Shown here: positions 7,050 to 14,100 of the stretch, piece by piece
Layout of the letters: the number at the start of each line of letters is the position of its first letter
Position numbering within the stretch: position 1 is the stretch's first letter
From: an uncultured bacterium
GTDB lineage: Bacteria > Bipolaricaulota > Bipolaricaulia > UBA7950 > UBA9294
DNA length: 64,000 bases
Reading direction: 5' to 3'
Assembly: GCA_903857865.1 (NCBI GenBank)
Contig: CAIOGO010000016.1
Coordinates: 4,081 to 68,080 of the forward strand
The notes under the pieces: model-generated
The model's input: only the letters and a program-made list of their open reading frames with translations
Told to the model about the DNA's origin: nothing
Database searches by the model: none
Position numbers and translations under genes: made by a program

Positions 7050-7529
7050 GTGCTCGTCTTGCGGTGCACGAGGAAGCTTCTCACTCGCGTCGGCCCACTT
7101 GTTGAGTCTCCGCCGCTGTCGACGACCGCTCTTGGAGACTGGTACGCGCAGCCCGTTGCGATCGGCCACCAGCGACTCGTGATGCTCATAAGCGAGTGCT
7201 CGCGCCTTCCAGTCTTGGTGCCCGGCCGTGACGTCAAGAACCTCCCCCGTAACTTCCCGGCGGCGCTCGCCGAGGTGCTTCACGCCATCGGTGTCCCCTC
7301 GGCCGCCGTCAACCGCGAGATCGGCGAGATGCAACACGTGGTCATTGCCGCTACGAACAGCCGCTCGCATCTCGGAACCCTCAACGACTACTCGAACATG
7401 CTGTGGCACATCACGCAGGCCCGTCCGGACAGCACGAACCTCGACAACGCCGTCTGGCTCGCGGACACCCCGGTCCGCCCCCTTGGCCCTGGCTGGCCCC
7501 GCAGTGTGACGAGAGAGCTACTTGGGTAG
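7050..7529 (+). CDS. DUF6933-like protein of unknown function
   Basis: A 159-residue soluble protein starting at GTG 7050 behind GTAGGA. The opening LVLRCTRKLLTRV and the following L-G-D-W-Y-A block, the repeated strand-helix pattern, and the RDVKNLPRNFPAALAEVLHAIG segment fit a small uncharacterised family (DUF6933) whose members start with a similar RCTxKLL motif. Toward the end it carries SRSHLGTLNDYSNMLW, also typical of that family as I recall it. No catalytic motif is evident. Such genes are frequent in integron and toxin-antitoxin-rich accessory regions, which fits the higBA pair 220 bases downstream. Confidence 0.7.
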   Translation: MLVLRCTRKLLTRVGPLVESPPLSTTALGDWYAQPVAIGHQRLVMLISECSRLPVLVPGRDVKNLPRNFPAALAEVLHAIGVPSAAVNREIGEMQHVVIAATNSRSHLGTLNDYSNMLWHITQARPDSTNLDNAVWLADTPVRPLGPGWPRSVTRELLG

Positions 7530-7714
7530 CTGACAGCATGGTTGCCTGCCCGAGGCGCTCGGCTCGTCCAGTGCATGTCGTGACGCGGCGAGTGCGGATC
7601 TCATTCCTGGATCTCCGCAAACGCGCCTCCGTACTACATTCTCATGGTTCCCTGGGCGGCCGGAGGGAGTGGCGCCTGTTCCTGGCAGTACGTGGAGTTC
7701 ACGCAGACCAGTGC

Positions 7715-7743
7715 TTGGCGTAGCACGATAGCCGTGCTATCAT
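7715..7743 (+). promoter_or_regulatory. higBA promoter with operator in the spacer
   Basis: TTGGCG (7715-7720) and TATCAT (7738-7743) are spaced by exactly 17 bases. The spacer holds a perfect inverted repeat, TAGCACG (7721-7727) and CGTGCTA (7733-7739), with 5 bases between. An antitoxin dimer bound there would cover both the -35 and the -10 elements, the usual way HigA represses its own operon. Transcription would start near 7750, the first base of the GTG start codon. Confidence 0.75.
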
Positions 7744-7749
7744 GCCAGT

Positions 7750-8046
7750 GTGATCCAGTCGTTCGCGGACGAAGGCACGGAGGATGTGTTCAACGGGCGC
7801 TCGACGAGAAAGGCTCGGGCCGTTTGCCCGACGGACCTCTGGCGAGTCGCGGCGCGCAAGCTCGATCAGCTCGACTCCGTGGAGCGGCTGGACGAGTTGG
7901 CGATTCCGCCCGGGAATCGGCTTGAGGCTCTCTCGGGGGACCGTCTTGGGCGGTACAGCATCCGGATTAACGAGCGGTATCGAGTCTGCTTCGCATGGAC
8001 GGAGGGTGGGCCGGCGGATGTCGAAATCACAGACTACCACAGGTAG
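7750..8046 (+). CDS. higB: HigB-type RelE/ParE-superfamily mRNA interferase toxin
   Basis: A 98-residue toxin beginning MIQSFADEGTEDVFNGR, the standard HigB opening, then a helix with RRVA/K-LDQLDSVERLDELAIPPGNRLEAL and the core sheet GRYSIRINERYRVCFAW ending in VEITDYHR. Family members bind the ribosome A site and cleave translated mRNA. The basic and His residues of the C-terminal strand-His pattern are present, so it looks functional. GTG 7750 is fixed by the family N-terminus; there is no room for a ribosome site if the promoter at 7715-7743 is used, so the transcript is likely leaderless. It precedes its antitoxin, as is usual for higBA. Confidence 0.9.
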   Translation: MIQSFADEGTEDVFNGRSTRKARAVCPTDLWRVAARKLDQLDSVERLDELAIPPGNRLEALSGDRLGRYSIRINERYRVCFAWTEGGPADVEITDYHR

Positions 8047-8062
8047 GCAGGAGGCGAGAGTC

Positions 8063-8413
8063 ATGATCAGGGTTCCGACGGATCGAGCGCCAACGCATCC
8101 GGGTGAGATGCTGCTCGAGGAGTTCTTGACGCCGATGGGACTGACGCAGCGCGACCTCGCTCTCGGGATCCGCGTGCCGTACCAGCGCGTGAACGAGCTG
8201 GTCAACGGGCGGCGTGGAGTCACGCCGAGCACGGCGCTGCGACTGGCGCGTTACTTCGGCAATACCGCTGGCTTCTGGCTCTCTCTGCAGCATCGGTGGG
8301 ACCTCTATCAGGCCGAGAGGTTCGAGGCGAGTGAGCTCAAGCGCATCGAGCCGGTGCGAGCGAACTGCGTTGCAGAGCCTCGCCGCGTGGTGGAGCGTCC
8401 GCGACGCGCCTAG
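8063..8413 (+). CDS. higA: HigA-type antitoxin, Xre-family helix-turn-helix
   Basis: A 116-residue protein: APTHPGEMLLEEFLTPMGLTQRDLALGIRVPYQRVNELVNGRRGVTPSTALRLARYFG is an Xre helix-turn-helix of the HigA type (PGE-x-L at the start is diagnostic), followed by TAGFWLSLQHRWDLY, the toxin-contact tail. It neutralises HigB and represses the operon through the inverted repeat at 7721-7739. ATG 8063 has AGGAGG at 8049-8054. The C-terminal 25 residues (rich in Arg and Val) are longer than in typical HigA and may be a read-on tail. Confidence 0.9.
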   Translation: MIRVPTDRAPTHPGEMLLEEFLTPMGLTQRDLALGIRVPYQRVNELVNGRRGVTPSTALRLARYFGNTAGFWLSLQHRWDLYQAERFEASELKRIEPVRANCVAEPRRVVERPRRA

Positions 8414-8432
8414 CCATTCAAGGAGGTGCCTG

Positions 8433-9605
8433 GTGAGTCTCCGGCGGCTGCAATCCCTACTGATGCTCGTCCTCGCGCTGGCTATTGCAGGCAGCGCTGC
8501 GTGCGAATGGGTCGGGGAAGCCGATGGGACAGTGTCCCCAGGCTATGCCTGCCTCGGCACTGTGTGCCTTGGCACTGAGTGCCTCGGGTACTACACGGGC
8601 GACGAGCGATCGTTCGAGGCAGTGCAGGACTTCGCGGAGTACCTCACGATCGTGTCGGCCGACGTGTACGCGGTCGAGTTCGACGGAACGATCACGGGCG
8701 GGGACGACTTCGGCGTCGTCGCCTTCTGCAAGGCAAATGGGATCGAGGCCTATGCCTGCGTCTCGAACTACAACAGCGATCCCGATGTGGGTAGCTTCGA
8801 TGCGGAACTGGCGCGTGCGGCCATCGTCACGCATCGTGAAGTCGTCATCGACGGGCTCACTTCACTTGCAGTAGGTGGCGGCTATGACGGCGTCAACGTC
8901 GACTTTGAGAACCTCGCCTATTCTGACGACATCGACGACGACCGCGCCGCGTTCACGGCGTTCATTCACGAACTCGCCGAACGGCTCCATGCCCTGGGCC
9001 TCAAGCTTGCGATCAGCGTGCCGGGCAAGACCGAGGACTCGATCGACGACGACTGGTCGTATCCCTTCGACTACTCGACGTTGGACAAAGACGCGGACCT
9101 ACTCCAGCTCATGACCTACGACCAGCATGGTCCGTGGAGCGAGCCGGGCCCGGTCTCGGGCGCCGACTGGGTCGAGGACTGTGTCGCCTACGCTGTCTCC
9201 GTCGTCGATCCTGCGAAGCTCCTGATCGGCCTTCCCGCCTACGGCTACGACTGGGACCTCACCGACTCGGATCCCGCGAGCTGGACCTACTCCGCGACGA
9301 GCTTCTCTTGGGGCGGCACAGCCGCCTTGCTGGCACAACCGGGAGCCATCGAGGGGTGGGACACTGCCTCACAGTCTCCGTTCGTCACCTACATCGAGCG
9401 CGGACACTGGCACGAGGCGTGGTTCGAGAACGCGGCGAGCCTCCGCGCCAAGACGGCACTCATCGCCGAGTACCACCTGGCGGGTCTTTCCATGTGGTCG
9501 CTTGGGCAGGAGGATGCAGCCTTCTGGGAGGAGGCACTAGCCTCCGCGGCATCAGCCTCTGCGGCCTCGGCGGCGACGGCCTCGGCGGAGCCTGCGCTTC
9601 CGTAG
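8433..9605 (+). CDS. Secreted glycoside hydrolase family 18 protein (YaaH/SleL-like)
   Basis: A 390-residue exported protein. Residues 1-24 form a signal peptide ending near SAAC, possibly a lipobox. The TIM barrel shows the catalytic motif DGVNVDFE (residues 152-159, proton donor E159; the first Asp of the classical DxxDxDxE is Asn here, as in spore-cortex type members), LMTYDQHGPWSEPGP, LLIGLPAYGYDW and GLSMWSLGQED near the end. These are the features of GH18 N-acetylglucosaminidases that act on peptidoglycan or chitin fragments. It ends in an Ala/Ser low-complexity tail. GTG 8433 has AGGAGGT at 8421-8427. It follows higA closely but has its own strong ribosome site. Confidence 0.88.
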   Translation: MSLRRLQSLLMLVLALAIAGSAACEWVGEADGTVSPGYACLGTVCLGTECLGYYTGDERSFEAVQDFAEYLTIVSADVYAVEFDGTITGGDDFGVVAFCKANGIEAYACVSNYNSDPDVGSFDAELARAAIVTHREVVIDGLTSLAVGGGYDGVNVDFENLAYSDDIDDDRAAFTAFIHELAERLHALGLKLAISVPGKTEDSIDDDWSYPFDYSTLDKDADLLQLMTYDQHGPWSEPGPVSGADWVEDCVAYAVSVVDPAKLLIGLPAYGYDWDLTDSDPASWTYSATSFSWGGTAALLAQPGAIEGWDTASQSPFVTYIERGHWHEAWFENAASLRAKTALIAEYHLAGLSMWSLGQEDAAFWEEALASAASASAASAATASAEPALP

Positions 9606-9706
9606 GCTGTCGCCCTAGCGCCGGGTTCCTGCAACGTCGCCTTCCTGCGACAGCCGGCGGGGTCCGGTAGACTCCCGACAGAGACTGGGAGGACGAAAGG
9701 AAGGTC

Positions 9707-10687
9707 ATGTCACAGAAGCAGGTTCGCGAGTCGAAGCACTTCGATCTCATTCCGCTCTGCGATGGCGTGGTCGCGTGCATCCACAAGGCGGGCGGAGCCG
9801 CGTCGTCGAACGCCGGGATCATCGATCTCGGCGACCGAACGCTCGTCGTCGATGCGTTCAACACGGTTGCTGCCGGTCGTGACCTGCGCGCAACGGCGGA
9901 GGCACTGTTCGACCGCCCGGTCTCGGCCCTCGCCCTCACGCACTGGCACGACGACCACTGGATCGGCGCGTCCGCCTTCGGCGCGGAGACTCTCTTTCTT
10001 GCGAGCGAGCCGACGCGCGCGGCGTGTCTTGAGGCGGCCGCGGAGCTGGTCAAGAGCTACGAGGACCGCGCGGCCTGGGATGCCGAACTCGCGAAGATGG
10101 AGGCGCAGCTCGAAACGGAGACGGACGAACGCAAGCAGATCGGCCTCTCGAACGGGATCTCGCGCACGCGTTACGCCATGGCGGAGATGGCCAACCTCAA
10201 GCCGCGCTTCGCCGACGCGGCGCTCTCCGGCGCGATAACGTTCCACGGCGCGAAGCGCACGGCCGAAGTGCGTTCGCTCGGCCGCGGTCACTGCGCGGAT
10301 GACGTGGTCGTCCTCCTTTCTCAGGATGGGATCGCATTCGTAGGCGACATCGGCTTCTTCGACACGCAGCCGTTCATGGCCTATTGCGACCTCGACCTCT
10401 ACCGCAAAGAGCTCCGCTTCTTCCTGGATTCCGACTTCCGCACCCTCGTCCCGGGGCACGGCGTGGTCGGCGGCAAGCCTGAGGTCGAGCAGGAGCTCGC
10501 CTACTTTGACGTGCTCGAGGATCTCGTCGGGCAGGTCGTGAAGAAGGGCGGCTCGCTCGAGGACGCGTCGCAGATCGTGCTCCCTCCACCGTTCGACCGG
10601 TGGCTCTTCGGCGGCATGAACCGGTTCGCGATGAACGTTCGCTACCTGTACAAGCACCTAGGCGGCGAGATTCCGGGAGAGAGCTAG
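9707..10687 (+). CDS. Metallo-beta-lactamase-fold hydrolase
   Basis: A 326-residue enzyme. The zinc motif HWHDDH is at residues 79-84 after the strand VSALALT. Further ligands appear as GRGHCADDVVVLL (His), FVGDIGFF (Asp) and LVPGHGVVGG (His), so the binuclear site is complete. A helical insert rich in Glu and Lys (about residues 115-160) lies between the first and second motifs. The family hydrolyses thioesters, lactones or beta-lactams; this subgroup resembles general MBL hydrolases and its substrate is not predictable. ATG 9707 has GGAAGG about 5 bases upstream. No signal peptide, so probably cytoplasmic. Confidence 0.88.
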   Translation: MSQKQVRESKHFDLIPLCDGVVACIHKAGGAASSNAGIIDLGDRTLVVDAFNTVAAGRDLRATAEALFDRPVSALALTHWHDDHWIGASAFGAETLFLASEPTRAACLEAAAELVKSYEDRAAWDAELAKMEAQLETETDERKQIGLSNGISRTRYAMAEMANLKPRFADAALSGAITFHGAKRTAEVRSLGRGHCADDVVVLLSQDGIAFVGDIGFFDTQPFMAYCDLDLYRKELRFFLDSDFRTLVPGHGVVGGKPEVEQELAYFDVLEDLVGQVVKKGGSLEDASQIVLPPPFDRWLFGGMNRFAMNVRYLYKHLGGEIPGES

Positions 10688-10820
10688 CGCCCTCCGCGAG
10701 GCCGTGCCTCTTGCCTTGAGATCCTTTGCGCAGTAGCATCGATGGAACAGTGTTGCGCCACATCGCGCCGATCTCTCTCTGAGACGGAAGGCCAAAGCCG
10801 GTCGAGGCTGCGAGGAGACC

Positions 10821-11699
10821 ATGAAGAAAGCGAAAAAGCAGCTCTACATTCTGTGCGACCTCGAAGGCGCGTCGGGCATCTCGTTCGCGAACCGCAAGGC
10901 AATGCATCACGGCTCGGAACTGTGGCGATCGGAGGGTCGCGCGCTCGTCACGTCGGACGTCAAGGCGGTCTGCGACGCGGCGAACGAGTTCGGGATCGAC
11001 GAGATCATCGTCGACGACGAGCACGACAACGGTAAGCGAGAGCCGAACGTGCTCGTGACCGACCTGCCTGCGAACGTTCACGTCCTCCGGCGGCCGCATC
11101 TCCTGGGCAAGGCGCGGAAGGTCGTCCGCGGCGAGCCGTACGGGATGATCTTTGTCGGCCAGCACGCCATGAGCGGCGGTGGCGGATTCGCGCCCCACAC
11201 GATCCAGTCTCCGCCCATCGGGGCGGTCACGATCAACGGCATTCGGGTCGGCGAGATCGGCCTCGAGCTCGCCAAGTTCATGGGCGCACGACTCCTTGCC
11301 GTGGTCGGAGAAGAAGCCGCGGTGTCCGAGGCGAAGGCGCTCTGCCCGCAGGTCGTCGGGATCCCGGTAAAGAGCCTGGAGAAGAACTGGTTCCCATCGT
11401 CCGACGAGACGCGGCCCGCGATCCGGCGCGGGGTGCTCGATGCCCTGCGCACTCGCACCGAAGCGACGGGGCTTGATCTCAAGCCGCCCTTCCGGTTCAC
11501 GCTCACGCCGGCGGATGGCTACGTCTTCGACTTGCAGAAGAAGATGCTCCTGCGCTGGCTCACGCGGCTCTTCTTCTTCCGAATCTATGGAGCGAACCTC
11601 ACGGAGCGCGAGGCGTCGTGGGAGACATCAACCGTCCTCCGCGGGCTGTATGTCTTGCACTGTGCGCGCCTCTTCCTGAGGAAGCAGGCGGTCGCGTAA
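10821..11699 (+). CDS. M55-family D-aminopeptidase-like peptidase (DppA type)
   Basis: A 292-residue protein starting LYILCDLEGASGISF, the metal-binding D-x-E-G-x-S-G start of the M55 family. Further signature segments are DEIIVDDEHDNG, GEPYGMIFVGQHAMSGGGGFAPHT (equivalent of the GYHAMAG block with the second metal His), and NGIRVGEIGLELAKFMGARLLAVVGEEAAVSE. Family enzymes release D-Ala or other N-terminal residues from peptides, acting in cell-wall peptide recycling. The C-terminal 90 residues (FRFTLTPADGYVFDLQKKML) are typical of the family. ATG 10821 sits after GAGGAGA. The neighbouring GH18 and MBL genes could share the wall-recycling theme, though they are not in one operon. Confidence 0.85.
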   Translation: MKKAKKQLYILCDLEGASGISFANRKAMHHGSELWRSEGRALVTSDVKAVCDAANEFGIDEIIVDDEHDNGKREPNVLVTDLPANVHVLRRPHLLGKARKVVRGEPYGMIFVGQHAMSGGGGFAPHTIQSPPIGAVTINGIRVGEIGLELAKFMGARLLAVVGEEAAVSEAKALCPQVVGIPVKSLEKNWFPSSDETRPAIRRGVLDALRTRTEATGLDLKPPFRFTLTPADGYVFDLQKKMLLRWLTRLFFFRIYGANLTEREASWETSTVLRGLYVLHCARLFLRKQAVA

Positions 11700-11747
11700 G
11701 CTATTGCCACGGCGAAAGGGATGGTCCCCGGTACAGGGAGGTCGTTC

Positions 11748-12698
11748 ATGCCCATCACGTTCCCGTCCCGCGGCTCTGCGCCTCGTGAAATGCGGACGGA
11801 GCGTCTGATCCTCCGCCCACTGCGCGCCTCCGACGTTGAGCGCGACTACGACGCGGTGATGTCGAGCGCTGCCGAGCTGCGCCGCTGTCGCGGGAGCGAG
11901 TGGCCGTCGGGCGACTTCACGTTGGCCGAGAACCTGGCCGACCTCGAGCGTCACGAGCGCGAGCACGAGAGCGGCGAGGCATTCACCTACACGGTGCTCG
12001 CTCCGGATGAGGCGCGCTGCCTCGGCTGCGTCTACATCGTTCGCGTGTGGCCCGAGGCCACGCCTCTGTGCGGCACGGCTGCTTGTGCGGCCTGTGTCGG
12101 CTTCTGGGTCCGCACGTCGGAGCAGGCGAACGATCTCGATCGACACCTCCTTGCCGCGCTCCGCGGGTGGCTGAAGGCAGAGTGGTCCTTGGACTGCGTC
12201 CTGTTCACGAACTACGCCGCCGACATCCGACAAGCCGCCCTCCTCGACGAGACGGGCTTGTCGCGGCTCCCGCTCGCGTGGCCGGACGGTCGCAGCGGTT
12301 GGGCCTTCCGCATGGAACGTTCTGGAGCCACTGGCCGCGTGGACCGCAAAGCGCTCGTTCGTGAGTACATCGAGACGCCGCGGCCGGCGGGCGTCTACCG
12401 CGTTCGGAATACTGCGAGTGGGAAGTCCCTCGTGGGGTCGAGCCCCAATCTCCCCGGCATGCTCAACCGTCAACGATTCCAGTTGGAGGGCGATCTGCAC
12501 CCCGACAAGGAATTGCAGGCGGACTGGAATGACCTCGGTCCGGACGCGTTCACGTTCGAAACGCTCGATCTGCTCAAGCCGTCGGACGACCCTGGCTACG
12601 ACTCGACCGAGGATCTTCGGGCGCTGAAGGAGATGTGGCTGGAGAAGCTTGCAGCATCGGGCGTGCCGCTGTACCGACGGTCGAGCCGAGACACCTAG
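11748..12698 (+). CDS. GNAT acetyltransferase fused to a GIY-YIG-type domain
   Basis: A 316-residue two-domain protein. Residues about 10-190 are a GNAT-like domain: MRTERLILRPLRASDVERDY at the start and GFWVRTSEQANDLDRHLLAALRGWL in place of the acetyl-CoA loop, which lacks a clear R/QxxGxG/A motif, so activity is uncertain. Residues about 215-300 read AGVYRVRNTASGKSLVGSSPNLPGML, then RFQLEGDLHPDKELQADWNDLG and FTFETLDLL, which is the GIY-YIG fold of the subgroup that ends with DWN. Start ATG 11748 is chosen because AGGGAGG lies at 11735-11741; an upstream ATG at 11721 is too close to its purine run. The fusion is unusual. Confidence 0.8.
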   Translation: MPITFPSRGSAPREMRTERLILRPLRASDVERDYDAVMSSAAELRRCRGSEWPSGDFTLAENLADLERHEREHESGEAFTYTVLAPDEARCLGCVYIVRVWPEATPLCGTAACAACVGFWVRTSEQANDLDRHLLAALRGWLKAEWSLDCVLFTNYAADIRQAALLDETGLSRLPLAWPDGRSGWAFRMERSGATGRVDRKALVREYIETPRPAGVYRVRNTASGKSLVGSSPNLPGMLNRQRFQLEGDLHPDKELQADWNDLGPDAFTFETLDLLKPSDDPGYDSTEDLRALKEMWLEKLAASGVPLYRRSSRDT

Positions 12699-12711
12699 CG
12701 TTGGCGAGTAG

Positions 12712-12853
12712 GGGGACACATACCCTGTTTCGCAATCGCGGTTGCGGCCGCGAGCTAAGCCTGCGGCACCAGACAGACAAGGTATGAGTCCCCGCAGACA
12801 ATCGCGACCGCGACCGAAGCTTGGAGCGCTGGACAAATAAGGTATGTGTCCCC
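12712..12853. repeat. Three copies of a GGTATGTGTCCCC-type repeat
   Basis: GGGGACACATACC (12712-12724) is the exact reverse complement of GGTATGTGTCCCC (12841-12853); a third copy with one change (GGTATGAGTCCCC) is at 12781-12793, in direct orientation and 60 bases from the last one. Inward sequences also match: AATCGCGACCGCGACC next to the direct copies resembles the complement of the stretch following the inverted one. A degenerate copy (GGGGACATCGCATACC then TTTCGC) occurs at about 15356-15380. The layout is that of a non-autonomous REP- or MITE-like element. Confidence 0.7.
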
Positions 12854-12872
12854 GCAGGATACACTCACGCCT

Positions 12873-13451
12873 GTGGATGCCTTTGCGCCCGTACGCCTTC
12901 GGTCGAGGGATGCCGCGCGCTACGCGCGGCTTCGCCTGCGCATGCTGCTTGACGCTCCTTGGGCGTTCGGCGCGAGCCCGGAGGGCGACAAGGGTTTGGA
13001 CGTTGCGCATCTCACGCAGGCACTCGCGAGCGAGGACTACGCGATCTTCGCCATCGATGCGCCTGCGCCCACCGGTGCGTGGGCGGACGCGGCAGGCGAG
13101 ACGCGGGAGGAGCCGGAACTCATCGCAGCGGCTGGCATCATGAGGGCGCGGTCGCCCAAGTCCGCTCACCGAGCGTCGATCTGGGGCGTGTTCGTTGAGC
13201 CGGCCTACCGCGGAAACGGCCTTGGGAGGGCGGTCGTGACTGCCGCCATCGCTCTCGCGCGCTCGTGGCCGGGCGTCGACTACATCGACCTCGGAGCGAG
13301 CGAACGCGCACCCGAGGCGCAGTGTCTCTACGAGAACCTTGGCTTCCGAGCGTGGGGCCGCGAGCCTGAGGCCACCGAGATCAGCGGGCGCCGGTACGAC
13401 GAGATTCACATGACATTGCGGCTGCGACCTGGTGACGGCCGCGGGGTATGA
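12873..13451 (+). CDS. GNAT-family N-acetyltransferase
   Basis: A 192-residue single-domain GNAT: VRLRSRDAARYARLRLRMLLDAPWAFGAS at the start is the usual N-terminal helix pair, and SIWGVFVEPAYRGNGLGRAVVTAAIALA contains the acetyl-CoA motif (R-G-N-G-L-G), followed by CLYENLGFRAWG. The start is uncertain. GTG 12873 is taken because the other in-frame GTG, 12846, falls inside the repeat described at 12841-12853; neither has a strong ribosome site (AGGA at 12856-12859). The gene reads close to the next one, with 13 bases between stop and start. Confidence 0.8.
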   Translation: MDAFAPVRLRSRDAARYARLRLRMLLDAPWAFGASPEGDKGLDVAHLTQALASEDYAIFAIDAPAPTGAWADAAGETREEPELIAAAGIMRARSPKSAHRASIWGVFVEPAYRGNGLGRAVVTAAIALARSWPGVDYIDLGASERAPEAQCLYENLGFRAWGREPEATEISGRRYDEIHMTLRLRPGDGRGV

Positions 13452-13464
13452 GGCGGAGGGAGAC

Positions 13465-13932
13465 ATGCCGAGTCCAGTCTACGGCCCATGGTGGGCTTCC
13501 ATCACGGTCTGGGGCGTTGTGAACGCCGTCAACGTCCTGCAGGCGGCGGGGTTCCTATCGCGCGTGGGGACGAAGAGTATGGTGACGAATCACGCCCTCG
13601 GGTACGCGATCGCGGCGCTCGCCATTCCTGCAGCAGCCACTCTGGTTGGACTCATTCGTGCGAAGGCCGGCTGGCTGGCGTGGGCTGGACCAGCCACCTT
13701 CGTGGCCTTTGTCGCGCTCATGGTCGTCGTGGACTACGCGGCGCCGACCGAATTCCGCTCGCCGTCACGTCCGGCCATCCTCGTGCCCTACCTCCTCCTC
13801 TTCTTCGGCGCGATCCTCCTCATGGGCCTTCCAATGTTCTCACTGGATCGGCGTCTCTGGCTGATTACGGTGGCGACGACCGTCCTGCTTCTCGGCTCGA
13901 TGGGCGCCGCGATCCTCGCCGGCGTCGGCTGA
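13465..13932 (+). CDS. Four-helix integral membrane protein, unknown function
   Basis: A 155-residue protein with four predicted transmembrane segments: around residues 10-30 (WWASITVWGVVNAVNVLQ), 35-58 (ALGYAIAALAIPAAATLVGLI), 65-85 (AWAGPATFVAFVALMVVVDY), 100-122 (ILVPYLLLFFGAILLMGLPMF) and a last one at 128-153 (LWLITVATTVLLLGSM). Start ATG 13465 has GGAGGGAGA just upstream. A similar layout is seen in 19841-20281, also a small membrane protein with a D-Y-x-x-P-x-x-F motif; the two may be distant relatives. No known family was recognised. Confidence 0.75.
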   Translation: MPSPVYGPWWASITVWGVVNAVNVLQAAGFLSRVGTKSMVTNHALGYAIAALAIPAAATLVGLIRAKAGWLAWAGPATFVAFVALMVVVDYAAPTEFRSPSRPAILVPYLLLFFGAILLMGLPMFSLDRRLWLITVATTVLLLGSMGAAILAGVG

Positions 13933-14082
13933 TCGCGCGTGCTCCTCGCCGGCGCGGCTCAGTCAGGCGCCTCGCCTGGCACCCTTCGGGACGTGAGAGA
14001 CGATCTTCTCTAGATCAGAACGACAGGAGCATGTCACGGCTTTCACGGTGACTGGGGCGTGAGCCTGGACGCCCGTGGGCGG

Positions 14083-14100
14083 TAGAATGCTCTCCGTCGA
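14083..14100 (+). promoter_or_regulatory. -10 element of a probable leaderless gene
   Basis: TAGAAT at 14083-14088 stands 11 bases before ATG 14100, and there is no purine-rich ribosome site between them (the intervening bases are mainly C and T). Transcription from this element would begin about 5 bases from the start codon, so the mRNA would be leaderless or nearly so. The -35 element is not obvious. Confidence 0.5.

Noticed and set aside
4748-8413. Further integron cassettes (GNAT, GIY-YIG pair, DUF6933-like, higBA)
   Set aside because: Gene types and orientation would fit, but no attC-like palindromes with GTTRRRY boxes were found after these genes.
9710-10657. Minus-strand 315-codon frame opposite the MBL gene
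   Set aside because: Repetitive Arg/Glu/Val composition of an antisense shadow; the plus strand carries the complete zinc motifs.
12846-12873. GTG 12846 as the GNAT start
   Set aside because: It lies inside the repeated GGTATGTGTCCCC word and has no ribosome site; the added residues are not GNAT-like.
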